A DNA stretch of 64,000 nt from assembly GCF_045679555.1 (NCBI RefSeq), contig NC_092087.1, positions 23,150,925 through 23,214,924 on the forward strand. The letters run 5' to 3'. A program made the translations under genes and the position numbers. Shown one piece after another: positions 49,965 to 61,845 of this stretch. Every line of letters starts with the position of its first letter. The stretch's first letter is position 1. The notes below the pieces were generated by a model that was given only the letters and a program-made list of their open reading frames with translations, was not told the DNA's origin and did no database searches. The stretch comes from Salvelinus alpinus (taxonomy: Eukaryota; Chordata; Actinopteri; Salmoniformes; Salmonidae).

Positions 49965-50456
49965 ACACACAATTTCATAGAACTGAAGATAGAGAATGTT
50001 CTTTCCTGTGTCCTCTGAGCAATGCATCATTCAATGCCACTTAAATGGCTGCCGACTTGTTACAACTTCAACTTTAGAAAGTGGTCTTGATTAAATTCTA
50101 CAAAAGGCTTTTTTATTTTTTCATGTTGGGATGTTTGAATCCATGTGTGAACATCACAGAGAGATGAAACTCGCATCAATTATTACGTTCTGATCCAGAG
50201 AAAAAATAAATATATTTTTTATGGACAAGCCAAAACCATAGAGATCCTATTAATTTACTAGTATTCTAATTCCTAATTCTATGGCCAAAACATGAAATAC
50301 TTCACTGCCTGTGCTCTTAAAGTCGTACGGCCTTAGTTTGCAACCGGAATCACACATTTGCCTATGGAGTCGAAAGGTACGACCTTAAACATTTTGGTGA
50401 ATTTTTCAGTTTGTTTCTGAACAGTTCACAGACACTTCTACAGCGTAAAAACATAC

Positions 50457-50798
50457 TGTGGCGTACCGCGGACAAGCCACCAGGGGGAGACTCGTTGAGG
50501 ACTAACTGGGGGCTGATTGAGGCTGGTTAGTAATCAATGGGCAAATTGCTCAACCACCATACGGGGCCCATAAAGCTGCCAGGATGGCAGCACATGGGAG
50601 TGTTGGAGGTAGTGAGAGATTGCTACCGGATAGACGTCCTTGTGGTCTGCTACAATCAAAGGGCACTGTGTTCTAGCCCAGAGGAGACAGCATTCCCCTT
50701 TTCTTTTTCTTTATTGTTTTAAATAAATACTTGAAACTAAGGTATCAAACTTGTGTGTGATCTGTGTAAACGTCTAGATCAAACCCCTTGATCTGCCA
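50457..50798 (+). repeat. 5' LTR of the Gmr1-like element
   Basis: It begins TGTGGCGTACCGCGG and ends CTTGATCTGCCA. Landmarks are CCACCAGGGGGAGACTCGT, GGGGCCCATAAAGCTGCCAG and TTGTTTTAAATAAATAC. A segment present in the 3' LTR (about 62300-62370) is missing. A primer-site-like TGGTGGAGAATGCGGG follows at 50800. Confidence 0.82.
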
Positions 50799-50863
50799 GT
50801 GGTGGAGAATGCGGGAATTTGACAACGTGGTCAGACCAGTGTTGCCGTTCACACAGTATCAGC

Positions 50864-51630
50864 ATGGACGAGTTGATAGCGCAGTTTGTTCGGGCCCAAC
50901 AAATGCAACAGGACATTCAGGAACGAACCCTGGAAGAACAGCGTCTACAGAATGTCCGCCTGCTTGAGGAAGTCAGGAAGCTGCGAGGTGAAACACAGAC
51001 CCGAATCGCATCCCAATTCGTTTTTAATCAAGCTAACGGAGGACGACAACATCGAGACCTAATTCTGCACGTTTGAATGGACAGCACTCTAGGAAGGATG
51101 GCCCAAGGCGACGTGGATGAGTCGCCTTGGAGTGTGACTCAGACTGTGTGTGTGTGAGAACATCTCTGAACACGTGGAAGCAGCGAAGAAGAGGACAATG
51201 ATAGTATAATAATGATGTGTTTATCTGACTGTTAATAAGACCTTTATGCCTCCCCGGAGACCTCAACACTGAACAGGAAGCTAACTACGATGGTCTCGAG
51301 GGAGTTACTCAGCCACTATGGGTACAGCCTGGCCCGTTGGGCCCAACTGGTCCACGTCTGGAGGTTCGTGGCCGAGGCGACCTACTACATCACCAGAGCA
51401 TGGATCCTAACCGACGTAGCCACCCTTCCTGTTAAGGGCAAAGTGGTCATGGATTGCTTCTTGCGAACGCTACCTCATGACATGAAGAGGGCAACAAGCC
51501 TACGCATGCCCCAGATATTGGAGGACCTCTTGGGAGCCATGGAGACACATCAGAATACCGAGACGTCGGAGGGAACGGAAGGACGATCCCACCACCGTAC
51601 TCCCCAATCTGACAGTCAGCCGGGCTAAAG
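50864..51630 (+). pseudogene. gag-like region of the Gmr1-like element
   Basis: A first frame (50864) reads MDELIAQFVRAQQMQQDIQE with a coiled-coil-like ERTLEEQRLQNVRLLEEVRK stretch. After a break at 51075-51290 a second frame gives LLSHYGYSLARWAQLVHVWR and VKGKVVMDCFLRTLPHDMKR, a SCAN/capsid-like helical segment. A CCHC knuckle and a protease motif were not recognised in 51630-51970. Gag is in pieces and inactive. Confidence 0.65.
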
Positions 51631-51969
51631 GACTGCAGACCCGTGGAGAGACAGCCGGGGGAGAGTGGACACCTCGCCAATGACCACGGGTGGATGAAGA
51701 CCAAAGGAAGTGATTTGAGTGTGGTGCCTGGGAACACCTTGCATGGAATTTCCTGGAACCAACCTCACCTAGTGAACAACCGGAGGAGGGGCCCATGCTC
51801 CCCCTCTTCAATTGAGGGACTGAGCCCCCTAAGGGGACAGGTCGGGACCGCCAAGCGGAAGGATCCAAACTTCAAAGCCACTGCGGCCCAAATGATAGTG
51901 GTGGATGGCCAGCTTCTTCCGTGGGTGAGTGACTGGTGATACCCCCATTTCCAAATAAAAGATTACCTT

Positions 51970-52273
51970 TTGTATCCGGTGTCGCATGAACAGGGGGAAC
52001 TTCGAGAGGTGCTGTTGCTGCCCGTCGGGACGTCAGAACCGTTTTTTCAGCTGGCCCACACCCATTTGTTGTTGGCGCAACTAGGAATGGAGAAGACCCG
52101 GGAACGGGTCACTGCCCGGTTCCACTAGCCCGGGATGAGGCGGGCCGTAGAAGACTATTGCCGCAGCTGCCTGGAGTCACTGCCCCAAAAGCACACTTCT
52201 GGATACCGCTGGTTCCCCTACCGATCATCAGAGTGCTGTTTGAACGCATCGCCATGGACATAGTGGGCCTGTC
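51970..52273 (+). pseudogene. Integrase N-terminal zinc-binding part
   Basis: ELREVLLLPVGTSEPFFQLA, HTHLLLAQLGMEKTRERVTA, RFH followed by an in-frame TAG, then GMRRAVEDYCRSCLE form the His-His-Cys-Cys domain typical of retroelement integrases. A frameshift follows. The core begins (ERIAMDIVGL at about 52243) and is cut off at about 52273 by foreign sequence. The rest of the integrase resumes near 60388. Confidence 0.78.
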
Positions 52274-53189
52274 ATGCCAAATAATGTCCCCCGGCCAAAT
52301 AGTGTCCCCCTCTGTGTCACAATTGGATTCTGTGAGTTCTAACTTCTGTTGCTTGGGCTGTTTCTAGAACTTGCACCATTCTGACCGGATTACGTAATGA
52401 ACCAACGCGTCTGTTGCTATGCTGGTTGCTTGGTTACCTTGTAGCTGTTGCGAAGGAAGAAGGAAGGCTGGGAGAACCTATTCAAGTAAGTAATTACATT
52501 TCTAAAATGTAAAAAAAAAAGAAACCCAGCTAACTAGCTACAGTGCAGGCTAACACAAATGAGCTGCTATTTAGCCAAGTTTACATACTGTAATGATAGC
52601 TAGCTAAGTACATTAAATATCACCAGCTACCCAACTTCATATTAGCTAACTATCTTAATGTATTTATCACTGTAAAAAAAAAATCTAAATGCATTTGTAG
52701 GCAGCTAGCTAACAGCCATGGAGGAGGGTGAAATGATAGCAGCCCCAACTGTCAAAGTGAGAGAGTAGGCACCTTTGTGTAGTTCCAGTCCCTAGAAGTG
52801 AGGATGGAGGTATTAGTAACATAATATTTAGTGTGGTCTAATTTGAGTATAATGAAGTCTGTTTCTTGTGAGGTTTTCTGTCCTCAGATACAGAGTGCTG
52901 TGAAAGCCTGTCTGCAGATGAAGAGGGCCTAATAAAGAGCAGTGGTTCTTTGTCCTGGTCCTGGGGACTCAAAGGGTGCACATTTTTGTTTTTGCCTTAG
53001 CACTGCACAGCAGATTCAAATGGCCAACTCATCAAAATGCAAGTGGTATGTATGTATTAATTTGTGATGCTATTCTTGATATAATCCTGCGTGCGCACAT
53101 GCATTTATCAATCCAATGTTATAATGGATATTATACTTTAGTAATCCACAATGACTTGGTGATGTAAAAGTTCCATATTCCTACAGAAA
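52274..53189. other. Start of the block inserted in the Gmr1-like element, unassigned
   Basis: The junction carries two similar words, CCAAATAATGTCCCCC and CCAAATAGTGTCCCCC. The rest is AT-rich with TAGCTAGCT-like words and may be the non-coding 5' part of the Harbinger element. No coding region recognised. Confidence 0.4.
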
Positions 53190-53559
53190 CCTGTAACTGG
53201 AGATTCCTGCCAACAGTTAGTGTAGGGCACTGCAAGGTTGGGTGACCAGGGCCATCTGGGACTGCGTCCTGGAGGAATTCAGGTGTGTGAAGGCTACCTG
53301 TGTCCTGCATAACTTCAAATCAGGTTCACTCCTGATTTGACTGCCCTTGACCAGCAGAAAAACATCCTGTGGAGCACTGCATTAACATCGAATAGCCCCC
53401 GCGATATGCAACTTTTCAGGTAAGTCAGGAACCAATATACACAGTCAGTAAGGAAAGCAAAGGCTAGCTTTTTCAAACAGAAATTTGCATCCTGAAGCAC
53501 TAATTCCAAAATGTTTTGGGACATTGTAAAGTCCATGGAGAATAAGAACACCTCCTCCC

Positions 53560-55026
53560 CGCTGCCCACTCCCATGAGGCTAGGAAACACTGTCACCACT
53601 GATAAATCTACGATAATAGGAGAATTTCAATAAGAATATTTCTACGGCTGGCCATGCTTTCCACCTGGCTACCCCTACCCCGGCCAACAGCTCTGCACCC
53701 GCCTCAGCAACCTGCACCCCCCCCGCTTCTACTTCACCCAAATCCAGATAGCTGATGTTCTGAAAGAGCTGCAAAATCTGGACCACTACAAATCAGCTGG
53801 GCTAGACAATCTGGACCCTCTCTTTCTAAAATGATCCGCCGCCATTGTTGCAACCCCTGTTGCTAGCCTGTTCAACCTCTCTTTCGTATCGTCTGAGATC
53901 CCTAAACATTGTAAAGCTGCCGCGGTCATCCCCCTCTTCAAAGGCGGAGACAATCTAGACTTTCTAAAGTCTTCGAAAGCCAAGTTAACAAACAGATCAC
54001 TGACCATTTCGAATCCCACCGTACCTTCTCCGCTATGCAATCCGGTTTCCGAGCTGGTCATGGGTGCACCTCAGCCACGCTCAAGGTCCTAAACGATATC
54101 ATAACCGCCATCGATAAAAGACAGTACTGTGCAGCCGTCTTCATCGACCTGGCCAAGGCTTTTGACTCTGTCAATCACCGTATTCTTATCGGCAGACTCA
54201 ATAGCCTTTGTTTCGTAAATGACTACCTCGCTTGGTTCACCAACTGCTTCTCAGATAGAGTTCAGTTTGTCAAATCGGAGGGCCTGTTGTCCGGACTTCT
54301 GGCAGTCTCTATGGGGGTGTCACGACTTCCACCGAAGTCGGTTCCTCTCCTTGTTCGGGCGGCATTCGGCGGTCGGCGTCACCGGTCTTCTAGCCATCGT
54401 CGATCCACTTTTCATTTTCCATTTGTTTTGTCTTGTTTTCCTACACACCTGGTTTTCATTTCCCTCATTAATTGTTGTTTATTTAACCCTCTGTTGTTTA
54501 TTGTAAGTGCTTCTGCACATGTTGACTGGTGCGCGACAGGTTTTGTACCCATGTTTTGTTATTCTTTATTCCGTTGGTTTTTGCAATTGAACTGCTCCGG
54601 CTATTACCTAGTTCTGCTCTCCTGCATCTGACTTCCCTACCATCGGTTACGCACCCCTTACAGGGGGTGCCAGATGGTTCAATTCTCGGGCCGACTCTTT
54701 TCTCTGTCAATATCAATGATGTCGCTCTTGCTGCTGGTGATTCTCTGATCCACCTATAAGCAGACGACACCATTCTGTATACACCAGACCCACTGGCTCC
54801 AGTCATCTATAAGTCTCTGCTAGGTAAAGCCCTGCCTTATCTCAGCTCACTGGTCACCATAGCAACACTCACCCGTAGTATACGCTCTAGCAGGTATATT
54901 TCACTGGTCATCCCCCAAAGCCAACACCTCCTTTGGCCGCCTTTCCTTCCAGTTCCCTGCTGCCAATGACTGGAACGATTTGCAAAAGTCACTGAAGCTG
55001 GAGACTTATATCTCCCTCACTAACTA
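53560..55026 (+). pseudogene. LINE reverse transcriptase (YADD type), interrupted and deleted
   Basis: Readable blocks are FTQIQIADVLKELQNLDHYK (about 53740), KSAGLDNLDPLF then a stop, and AAVIPLFKGGD followed by a deletion. A 54035 frame gives MQSGFRAGHGCTSATLKVLN and FIDLAKAFDSVNHRILIGRL. LAVSMG is then cut by the LTR at 54318. After the LTR, GVPDGSILGPTLFSVNINDV and HL*ADDTILYT follow, where the Tyr of YADD is a stop (TAA, about 54757). Much of the region up to the thumb is deleted. Confidence 0.85.
54318..54662 (+). mobile_element. Solo LTR of the gypsy family at 15-20 kb
   Basis: It runs from TGTCACGACTTCC to GCACCCCTTACA and is flanked by GGGGG on both sides (54313-54317 and 54663-54667). 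It matches 20237-20564. Excision would rejoin LINE codons (ATGGGGGTGCCAGATGG). Confidence 0.93.
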
Positions 55027-55604
55027 AGCATCAGCTGTCAGAGCAGCTTACCGATCACTGCACCTGTACACATCCCATCTGTATATAGCCCACCCAACTA
55101 CCTCATCCCCATATTGTTCTTTTTTTTGTTGCTCTTTTGCACCCCAGCATCTCTACTTGCACATCATCATCTGCACATCTATCACTCCAGTGTTTAATTG
55201 CTAAATTGTAATTATTTCGCCACTATGGCCTATTTATTGCCTTACTTTCCTAATCTTACTACATTTGCACACACTATATATATAGTTTTCTATTGTGTTA
55301 TTGACTGTACGTTCCTTTATGTGTAACTCTGTGTTGTTGTTTTTGTCAGACTGCTTTGCTTTATCTTGGCCAGGTCGTAGTTGTAAATGAGAGCTTGTTC
55401 TCAACTGGCCGACCTGGTTAAATAAAGGTGAAATAAATAACAAATGACGATGGACACGAGGACTAGGAGGGGATCTGTAGCTCGCCGCTGTGTGCCAGAG
55501 AAGTCTGCTGCTCTGCAGGATGTTTGAAGGATGGGGTCCAACAATGCAGCAAGAGAGGCAATCCGTGTGCGGGAGATCTTCACCTCCTACTTCTTCGAAG
55601 AGGG

Positions 55605-56036
55605 TGTTCACTGAGGTCATCTTGAGTGACCGAGGTGGTGAACTCTGGAACAAGGTAATAACATTTCAGGCTATATTCTGTCACCAACTATATAAATTAC
55701 CAAGTTTATTTACTGATGTGTGATTTTCTTTCTATTGCAAACAGTCTTACTCTCTGCAGAGATGAGGAACCCTCTATGGCACGATACCATCAGAAATCCA
55801 TGAGAAAACATATTTTCTCTTGTTTTCAGACTGGGCACCTGACACCATTTCCCAGTCCCTATTCCAGTCCCCGACCTGGGTCCAGGCCTCCCAAGGTGTC
55901 CACACCCTACACAACAGAGGTCAGAGTCCACTGCTTCTGTCGGAAATACGTGAGAAAAGGTAAGGAGGTGGCCCGGTGCAGGAGATGCAGCAAGCATTTT
56001 CATGTGTCTTGTTTGTCTCGTTGTCAATGTGCGTAA
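55605..56036 (+). pseudogene. Integrase-like and PHD-like zinc finger fragments, origin uncertain
   Basis: A short frame near 55608 reads VILSDRGGELWNKV, resembling the second-Asp block of retroviral-type integrases, followed by a donor-like GTAATA. A second frame (55716-56036) ends VHCFCRKYVRKGKEVARCRR and CSKHFHVSCLSRCQCA. Its Cys-x-Cys, Cys-x2-Cys, His-x4-Cys spacing suggests the first half of a PHD finger. Integrase plus zinc finger would fit a Ginger-type DNA transposon. That is an inference. It could also be part of the neighbouring Harbinger element. Confidence 0.45.
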
Positions 56037-56461
56037 ATTTGTCTGTCCGTCATCTATTTTGTCTAATGTTTTTCCCAGCCTTGTTTTCACTGCTTGGCTG
56101 GCTCCCCACATCAAGACGATAGGTATTTGACTACATTGCATCTTGTTGTATATTGTCTGTTTTTGTAAATAACCTGATGTAATATTGTTTTAAATTTGTA
56201 TAATGTGTTTGTGTTTGTATTGTTGCAGACATTGGCTGTGAAGTTGGTAAGTTGTTTGGTAAGTATATAGCATATGTATCTGTCTGGTATTGCAAGTAAC
56301 ATTTACAAGCATGTAAATATTTTTTATATTTTTCCATTCGTTTGCTAGTAAATATTTGAAACTTGTTCGAATTGGCTGCAAATGTATACCATTTGCATAT
56401 TCATATCAAGTAAAATTTTAAATTGACAGTTCAGTTGCCCAGTTAGACTTACTGGTCCTTG

Positions 56462-56789
56462 TGTCACGGCCGTGTGCAGAGACGGACCAAGGCGCAGCGT
56501 GCTCTGAGTTCAACATCTTTACTTTCTTGTGAAACTTACAAAACAAAAAGGAAACAAGCAACATAAGAGGTGCACAGGCACTAACTCAAAACAAGATCCC
56601 ACAAAAAAACTGTGGGGAAATGGCTGCCTATATATGATCCCCAATCAGAGACAACGATAAACAGCTGCCTCTGATTGGGAACCATACCAGGCCAACATAG
56701 ACATAAAACAACCTAGATAACCCACCCTAGTCCCACCCTGACCTAACCAACATAGAGAATAAAAGGCTCTCTATGGTCAGGGCGTGACA
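56462..56789 (-). mobile_element. Solo LTR (TGTCACG family), copy 5, antisense
   Basis: It runs from TGTCACGGCCGTGTGC to GGTCAGGGCGTGACA and is flanked by an exact CCTTG duplication (56457-56461 and 56790-56794). The internal near-palindrome is at 56633-56686. Confidence 0.9.
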
Positions 56790-56794
56790 CCTTG

Positions 56795-58149
56795 ACCCCT
56801 TTTCCCTGGCCATTAATCTTGTGTCCAATTCCAAATCAAATTTTAGGCCAGGGTTGGTATGGATTTGGACATTGGTTTTTAGTTAGTGTTTGCACTTCTG
56901 GAGGCTCTAGATTTGTGTATGTAACATGGCAGAAGTGTCCCAGAGTCATTACACAGGAGGCTTAAGTCATCACCATATTGCTACACCTATCCAAGCCCCA
57001 TCAGGTCAAGCACTATAAAGATAGAGTAGGGTGTTAAAGGCCTTAATTAAAGGACAAGTGACAGGAAGAACTAGCCGCAGCACCTGATCAAGCATCTCTT
57101 GATTCTGCCTCTTTCCTCTCTCCTCATCCTTTAACTCTTTCTCTCCTCTCCCTTCAGACGAAATTCTGCATCTAGTGACGTCTGATTGCCCAACAATCTG
57201 CCCACTCATCCCATCCCCTCATTACATCATCTAAAGCTACTGTTATTGTCATCCCATCCCCTCATTACATCATCTAAAGCTACTGTTATTGTCATGTTGT
57301 TATTATCTGCTCATAAAGTTAGCTAGCCTTATCATACTGGGCATATAATATGTGAGATAAACAGATGAACTTAAAACACTAGCACTGCAAACACTCAGAA
57401 CAAAGAGAGCAGCAGTGCCTGGACTTCACAGTCTCCCTCTTCAAGTCCCCCTTCCGAGACTGCCTGTTGAGAACAAGTGACAGGCCGAACCTCCCAACCA
57501 CACAGCACCCACCTCCTTTTTCCACACACCAGAATTAAGTATTTCATTCTGAGTGCCATGCGAGTGTCCCAAAAATAATCAATGAAAATAAATTAATGAC
57601 ACAACTGTACCAAAAACTATCAAAGCTTATGTATTAAAATCTTACATATTGTCAGGTTAGTTTTCACAGCTGTTTCATAAAGTGTTCATTATTGTATGTT
57701 GTAAAGCATCCTTTGATGGTATTTATTTGTTCCACATTATTCATGGTTGTATCCTAGGATCTACAATAGATACATATATTCAACCACAAGGGTGTACTAA
57801 TGAGCTATGCGAGAAATAAATAAAAAATCATAAAAGGAATACTGAAATGATATTATTTCAGTGCAGATAAGAGAAGGGCAGGTTACAATAAAACATGACA
57901 GGCAGACAAGCCAGTGTATGAATTCAATTGATTTGCATATGAATGGAGTGGAAATTAGCTGACTTCGTGATCTGTAAAGCAAGTAACTTTAATGTGAGTA
58001 AATTATACGGTTTCTTTGCCATTTCCAGTTACCTAAAAATAGTTAGAATGAATGTTTTCATTTTATTAGCTAAACAAAACTTGTTAAACAGCAACATTGT
58101 AGTGGAAATCGCCCTTGTTTGCATAGTGATGATGAAAAGAATGTAATTT
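56795..58149. other. Gene-free stretch inside the inserted block
   Basis: No gene recognised. A 43-bp tandem duplication (CATCCCATCCCCTCATTACA and the rest of the unit) lies at 57207-57292. Confidence 0.5.
57207..57292. repeat. 43-bp tandem duplication, two units
   Basis: Two identical units beginning CATCCCATCCCC and ending GTTATTGT. Confidence 0.9.
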
Positions 58150-60352
58150 CAAATCAAATCAAAGTTTATTTGTTCACGTGCGCCGAATACAACAGGTGTA
58201 GGTAGACCTTACAGTGAAATGCTTACTTACAGGCTCTAACCAATAGTGTAAAAAAGGTATTAGGTGAACAATAGGTAGGTGAAAAAATAAAACAACAGTA
58301 AAAAGACAGGCTATATACAGTAGCAAGGCTAAAAAAGTAGCGAGGCTACATACAGACACCGTTTAGTCAGGCTGATTGAGGTAGTATGCACATGTAGATA
58401 TGGTTAAAGTGACTATGCATATATGATGAACAGAGAGTAGCAGTAGCGTAAAAGAGGGTTTAGCGGGTGGTGGGTGGGACACAATGCATATAGCCCGGTT
58501 AGACAATGTGCGGGAGCACTGGTTGGTCGGGCCAATTGAGGTAGTATGTACATGAATTTATAGTTAAAGTGACTATGCATATATGATAAACATAGAGTAG
58601 CAGCAGCGTAAAAAGAGGGGTTGGGGGGGCACACAATGCAAATAGTCCGGGTAGCCATTTGATTACCTGTTCAGAAGTCTTATGGCTTGGGGGTAAAAAC
58701 TGTTGAGAAGCCTTTTTGTCCTAGACTTGGCACTCCAGTACCGCTTGCCATGCGGTAGTAGAAAGAACAGTCTATGACTGGGGTGGCTGGGGTCTTTGAC
58801 AATTTTTAGGGCCTTCCTCTGACACCGCCTGGTGTAGAGGTCCTGGATGGCAGGCAGCTTAGCCCCAGTGATGTACTGGGCCGTACACACTACCCTCTGT
58901 AGTGCCTTGCGGTCAGAGGCCGAGCAATTGCCGTACCAGGCAGTGATGCAACCAGTCAGGATGCTCTCGGTGTTGCAGCTGTTAGAACCTTTTGAGGATC
59001 TCAGGACCCATGCCAAATCTTTTTAGTTTCCTGAGGGGGAATAGGCTTTTTCGTGCCCTCTTCACGACTGTCTTGGTGTGTTTGGACCATTCTAGTTTGT
59101 TGGTGATGTGGACACCAAGGAACTTGAAGCTCTCAACCTGCTCCACTACAACCACGTCGATGAGAATGGGGGCATGCTTTTCCTGTAGTCCACAATCCTC
59201 TCCTTAGTCTTGGTTACGTTGAGGGATAGGATGTTATTCTGGTACCACCCGGCCAGGTCTCTGACTTCCTCCCTATAGGCTGTCTCGTCATTGTCGGTGA
59301 TCAGGCCTATCACTGTTGTGTCGTCTGCAAACTTAATGATGGTGTTGGAGTCGTGTCTGGCCATGCAGTCGTGGGTGAACAGGGAGTACAGGTGGGGACT
59401 GAGCACGCACTCCTGGGGAGCTCCAGTGTTGAGGATTAGCGTGGCAGATGTGTTGCTACCTACCCTCACCACCTGGGGGCGGCCCGTCAGGAAGTCCAGG
59501 ATCCAGTTGCAGAGGGAGGTGTTTAGTTCCAGGATCCTTAGCTTTGTGATGAGCTTTGAGGGCACTATGGTGTTGAACGCTGAGCTGTAGTCAATGAATA
59601 GCATTCTCATATACGTGTTCCTTTTGTCCAGGTGTGAAAGGGCAGTGTGGAGTGCAATAGAGATTGCATCATCTGTGGATCTGTTTGGGCGGTATGCAAA
59701 ATGGAGTGCGTCTAGGGTTTCTGGGATAATGGTGTTGATGTGAGCCATTACCAACCTTTCAAAGCACTTCATGGTTACGGACGTGAGTGCCTCGGGTTTG
59801 TAGTCATTTAGGCAGGTTGCCTTTGTGTTCTTGGGCACAGGGACTATGGTGGTCTGCTTGAAACATGTTGGTATTACAGACTCAATTAGTTGGTCAGCAC
59901 ATGCCCTGTGCACACGTCCTGGTAATCCGTCTGGCCCTGCAGCCTTGTGTATGTTGACATGTTTAAAGGTCTTACTCACGTCGGCTACGGAGAGCATGAT
60001 CACCCAGTCGTCTGGAACAGCTGATGCTCTCATGCATGCCTCAGTGTTGCTTGCCTCGAAGCGAGCATAGAAGTGATTTAGCTCGTCTGGTAGGCTCATG
60101 TCACTGGGCAGCTTGCGACTCTGCTTCCCTTTGTAGTCTGTAATAGTTTGCAAGCCCTGCCACATAAGACAAGCGTCAGAGCCGGTGTAGTATGATTCAA
60201 TCTTAGCCCTGTATTGACGCTTTGCCTGTTTGATGGTTCGTTGCAGGGCATAGCAGGATTTCTTGTAAGCTTCCAGGTTAGAGTCCCGCACCTTGAAAGC
60301 GGCAGCTCTCCCGATTGAGACCCTGACCAACCAAGGTACCGAGTTCATGTCC
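58150..60352 (-). mobile_element. FADD-type LINE, copy 3, antisense
   Basis: The inverted tail CAAATCAAAGTTTATTTG, then CGCCGAATACAACAGGTGTA, marks the 3' end at 58150-58195. Coding sequence runs up to 60348. The 5' truncation point adjoins the resumed Gmr1-like integrase at about 60360-60388. Confidence 0.87.
58663..60348 (-). pseudogene. LINE reverse transcriptase (FADD type), 400-codon open part
   Basis: The minus-strand frame 60348-59146 is open for 400 codons. It covers LINE linker sequence ([20 protein letters not shown]), then [80 protein letters not shown] and [20 protein letters not shown] (PQG changed to PQE), then the catalytic [14 protein letters not shown]. After a frame break near 59146 the thumb continues in 59016-58663 (ILTGCITAWYGNCSASDRKA). 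It is the best preserved LINE gene here, but lacks the endonuclease domain and has at least one frameshift. Confidence 0.88.
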
Positions 60353-60387
60353 TAACTAATGAAAGATAAAGCAGATAAAGCAGATCT

Positions 60388-60990
60388 GGACCTCCGTCTT
60401 TCATCCACAGACGGATACACTCATCGAACAGTTCAATAAGACTCTCAAACAAATACTGCGGAAGGTCATCGAGTGGGACGGGAACAACTGGGACCAGCCA
60501 CTACCCCACCTAATGTTCTTGATCCAAGAAGTGCCCCAGGCCTCCATTGGTTTTTCCCCTTTTGAACTACGGGAGGAGATTACGTGGCCTACTGGATCTC
60601 GTCAAGGAGGTGTTGGAAGCCCAGCCAACCCCCTTAGGCAGCATGGTGGAACACGTAGAGCCAATGAGGGAGCGGATGACAGCCATATGGCCAGTGGTAA
60701 GAGAACATATGGAGAAGGCTCAGCGCACCCAAGCAAAGATCTACAATCGGGGTACCCAGGCCCGAGAGTTCCATGTGGGTGACAAGGTGCTAGTTTTAAT
60801 CCCCATCGCAGAAGGTATGTTCCTGGCAACATGGCACAGGCCGTACGAGGTGACAGAGAATCTGGGTCCCGTAAATTACTGCATACGGCAGCCGGGGAGA
60901 CGGAAACCCCAACAGATTTACCACGTGAACCTAATGAAGAGGTGGCACATGAGGACAGTCTTGGCCGTGTTGTGGTCAAAATCCGGGACG
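60388..60990 (+). pseudogene. Integrase C-terminal part of the Gmr1-like element
   Basis: The frame resumes with FHPQTDTLIEQFNKTLKQIL (about 60400), which holds the catalytic Glu region, then VPQASIGFSPFEL. A frameshift near 60570 leads to LDLVKEVLEAQPTPLGSMVE and AQRTQAKIYNRGTQAREFHV. The barrel-like end is GDKVLVLIPIAEGMFLATWH and YHVNLMKRWH. It continues the integrase cut at 52273. The central core with the second catalytic Asp is missing. Confidence 0.82.
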
Positions 60991-61129
60991 TCTGGTCCCG
61001 GGCAATGAGGACCTCGGACCGGCCCAGAAGCATCAATCGAAACCTCCGTGTTTTCAGAGAAGTCGGGTCGAACAACCCTCATTGAACACCACGGAGAAAT
61101 GGTATGAAAAAGGCCATTACCGGATCCCC

Positions 61130-61830
61130 GAGGCCTGAAGGAAGGCCGTGAAGCAGGATGCTGAGGATGGGAGTCATCGAGGAGTATCACAGCGCATGGT
61201 GCAGCCCCATCGTGTTGGTGCCCAAACCGGGCGATAGTCTGTGTTTCTGCAATGACTCCCGGGGGGTGAACGACATCAGTTTGTTTGACGCCTACCCCAT
61301 ACAGAGGGTGGACGAGCTCAACAGCACTCTGGACCTGACCAAGGGATATTGGCAGGTAGCCTTGGCAGCCTCCTCCCGGGAGAAGACGGCATTCCCGACA
61401 CTGGACAGCTTATACAAATACCGGGTCCTCCCGTTCGATCACCATGGAGCCCCGCCCTTATTCCAGCGCCTGATAGACCGAGTCCTCCGACCCCACCAAC
61501 AGTATGCAGCAGCCTATTTGGATGACATCATCCACAGCCAAGGTTGGGAAGAGCACCTGATGCGCCTCCAGGCGGTCCTGGACGCGCTGAGGCAAGCCGG
61601 GTTGACCGTGAATCCCAAGAAATGCAAGCTGGGGTTCAAGGAGGTGGAGTACCTGGGGTATTTAATCGGACGAGGGAAAGTCAAGCCCCAGGAGAGGAAA
61701 GTCCAGGCAGTGTGTGACTGGCCCGTTCCCTGCACCAAGACAGGTCAAGTCCTTCCTGGTGCTGGCGGGATACTAAAGCCGGTTTATCCCCAACTTTGCG
61801 GCTATAGTCTCCCCCTTTACTGATCTGACT
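61130..61830 (+). pseudogene. Reverse transcriptase of the Gmr1-like element
   Basis: A 221-codon frame (61158-61823) contains MGVIEEYHSAWCSPIVLVPK, CNDSRGVNDISLFDAYPIQR, LDLTKGYWQVALAASSREKT with the first catalytic Asp, and the catalytic YLDDIIHS (about 61516), one residue short of the usual YLDDIIIHS. It also has FKEVEYLGYLIGRGKVKP. A frameshift near 61735 ends the tether region. It lies downstream of integrase, the reverse of ordinary gypsy order. Confidence 0.85.
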
Positions 61831-61845
61831 AGGGCCCGCCTCTCA

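Larger units (their letters stand above)
53338..55441 (+). mobile_element. YADD-type LINE, sense, carrying a solo gypsy LTR
   Basis: It starts near GACCAGCAGAAAAACATCC and ends with ACCTGGTTAAATAAAGGTGA then AATAAATAAC. It is the same family as 34215-36400 but reaches further 5'. The gypsy solo LTR at 54318-54662 is inserted in the reverse transcriptase. Confidence 0.82.
53190..55625 (+). pseudogene. PIF/Harbinger nuclease remnants, split by a LINE
   Basis: At about 53190-53330 short frames give NWRFLPT and CVKATCVLHNF, typical of the C-terminal third of HARBI1/ALP1-like nucleases. After the LINE, 55515-55590 reads MGSNNAAREAIRVREIFTSY followed by FFEEG, the usual end of the same family. The order and spacing fit one coding region into which the LINE (about 53338-55441) inserted. 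The upstream catalytic residues are not seen. Confidence 0.65.

Noticed and set aside
51500..51868. 122-residue minus-strand ORF
   Set aside because: Opposite strand of the Gmr1-like gag and spacer region, with no domain.
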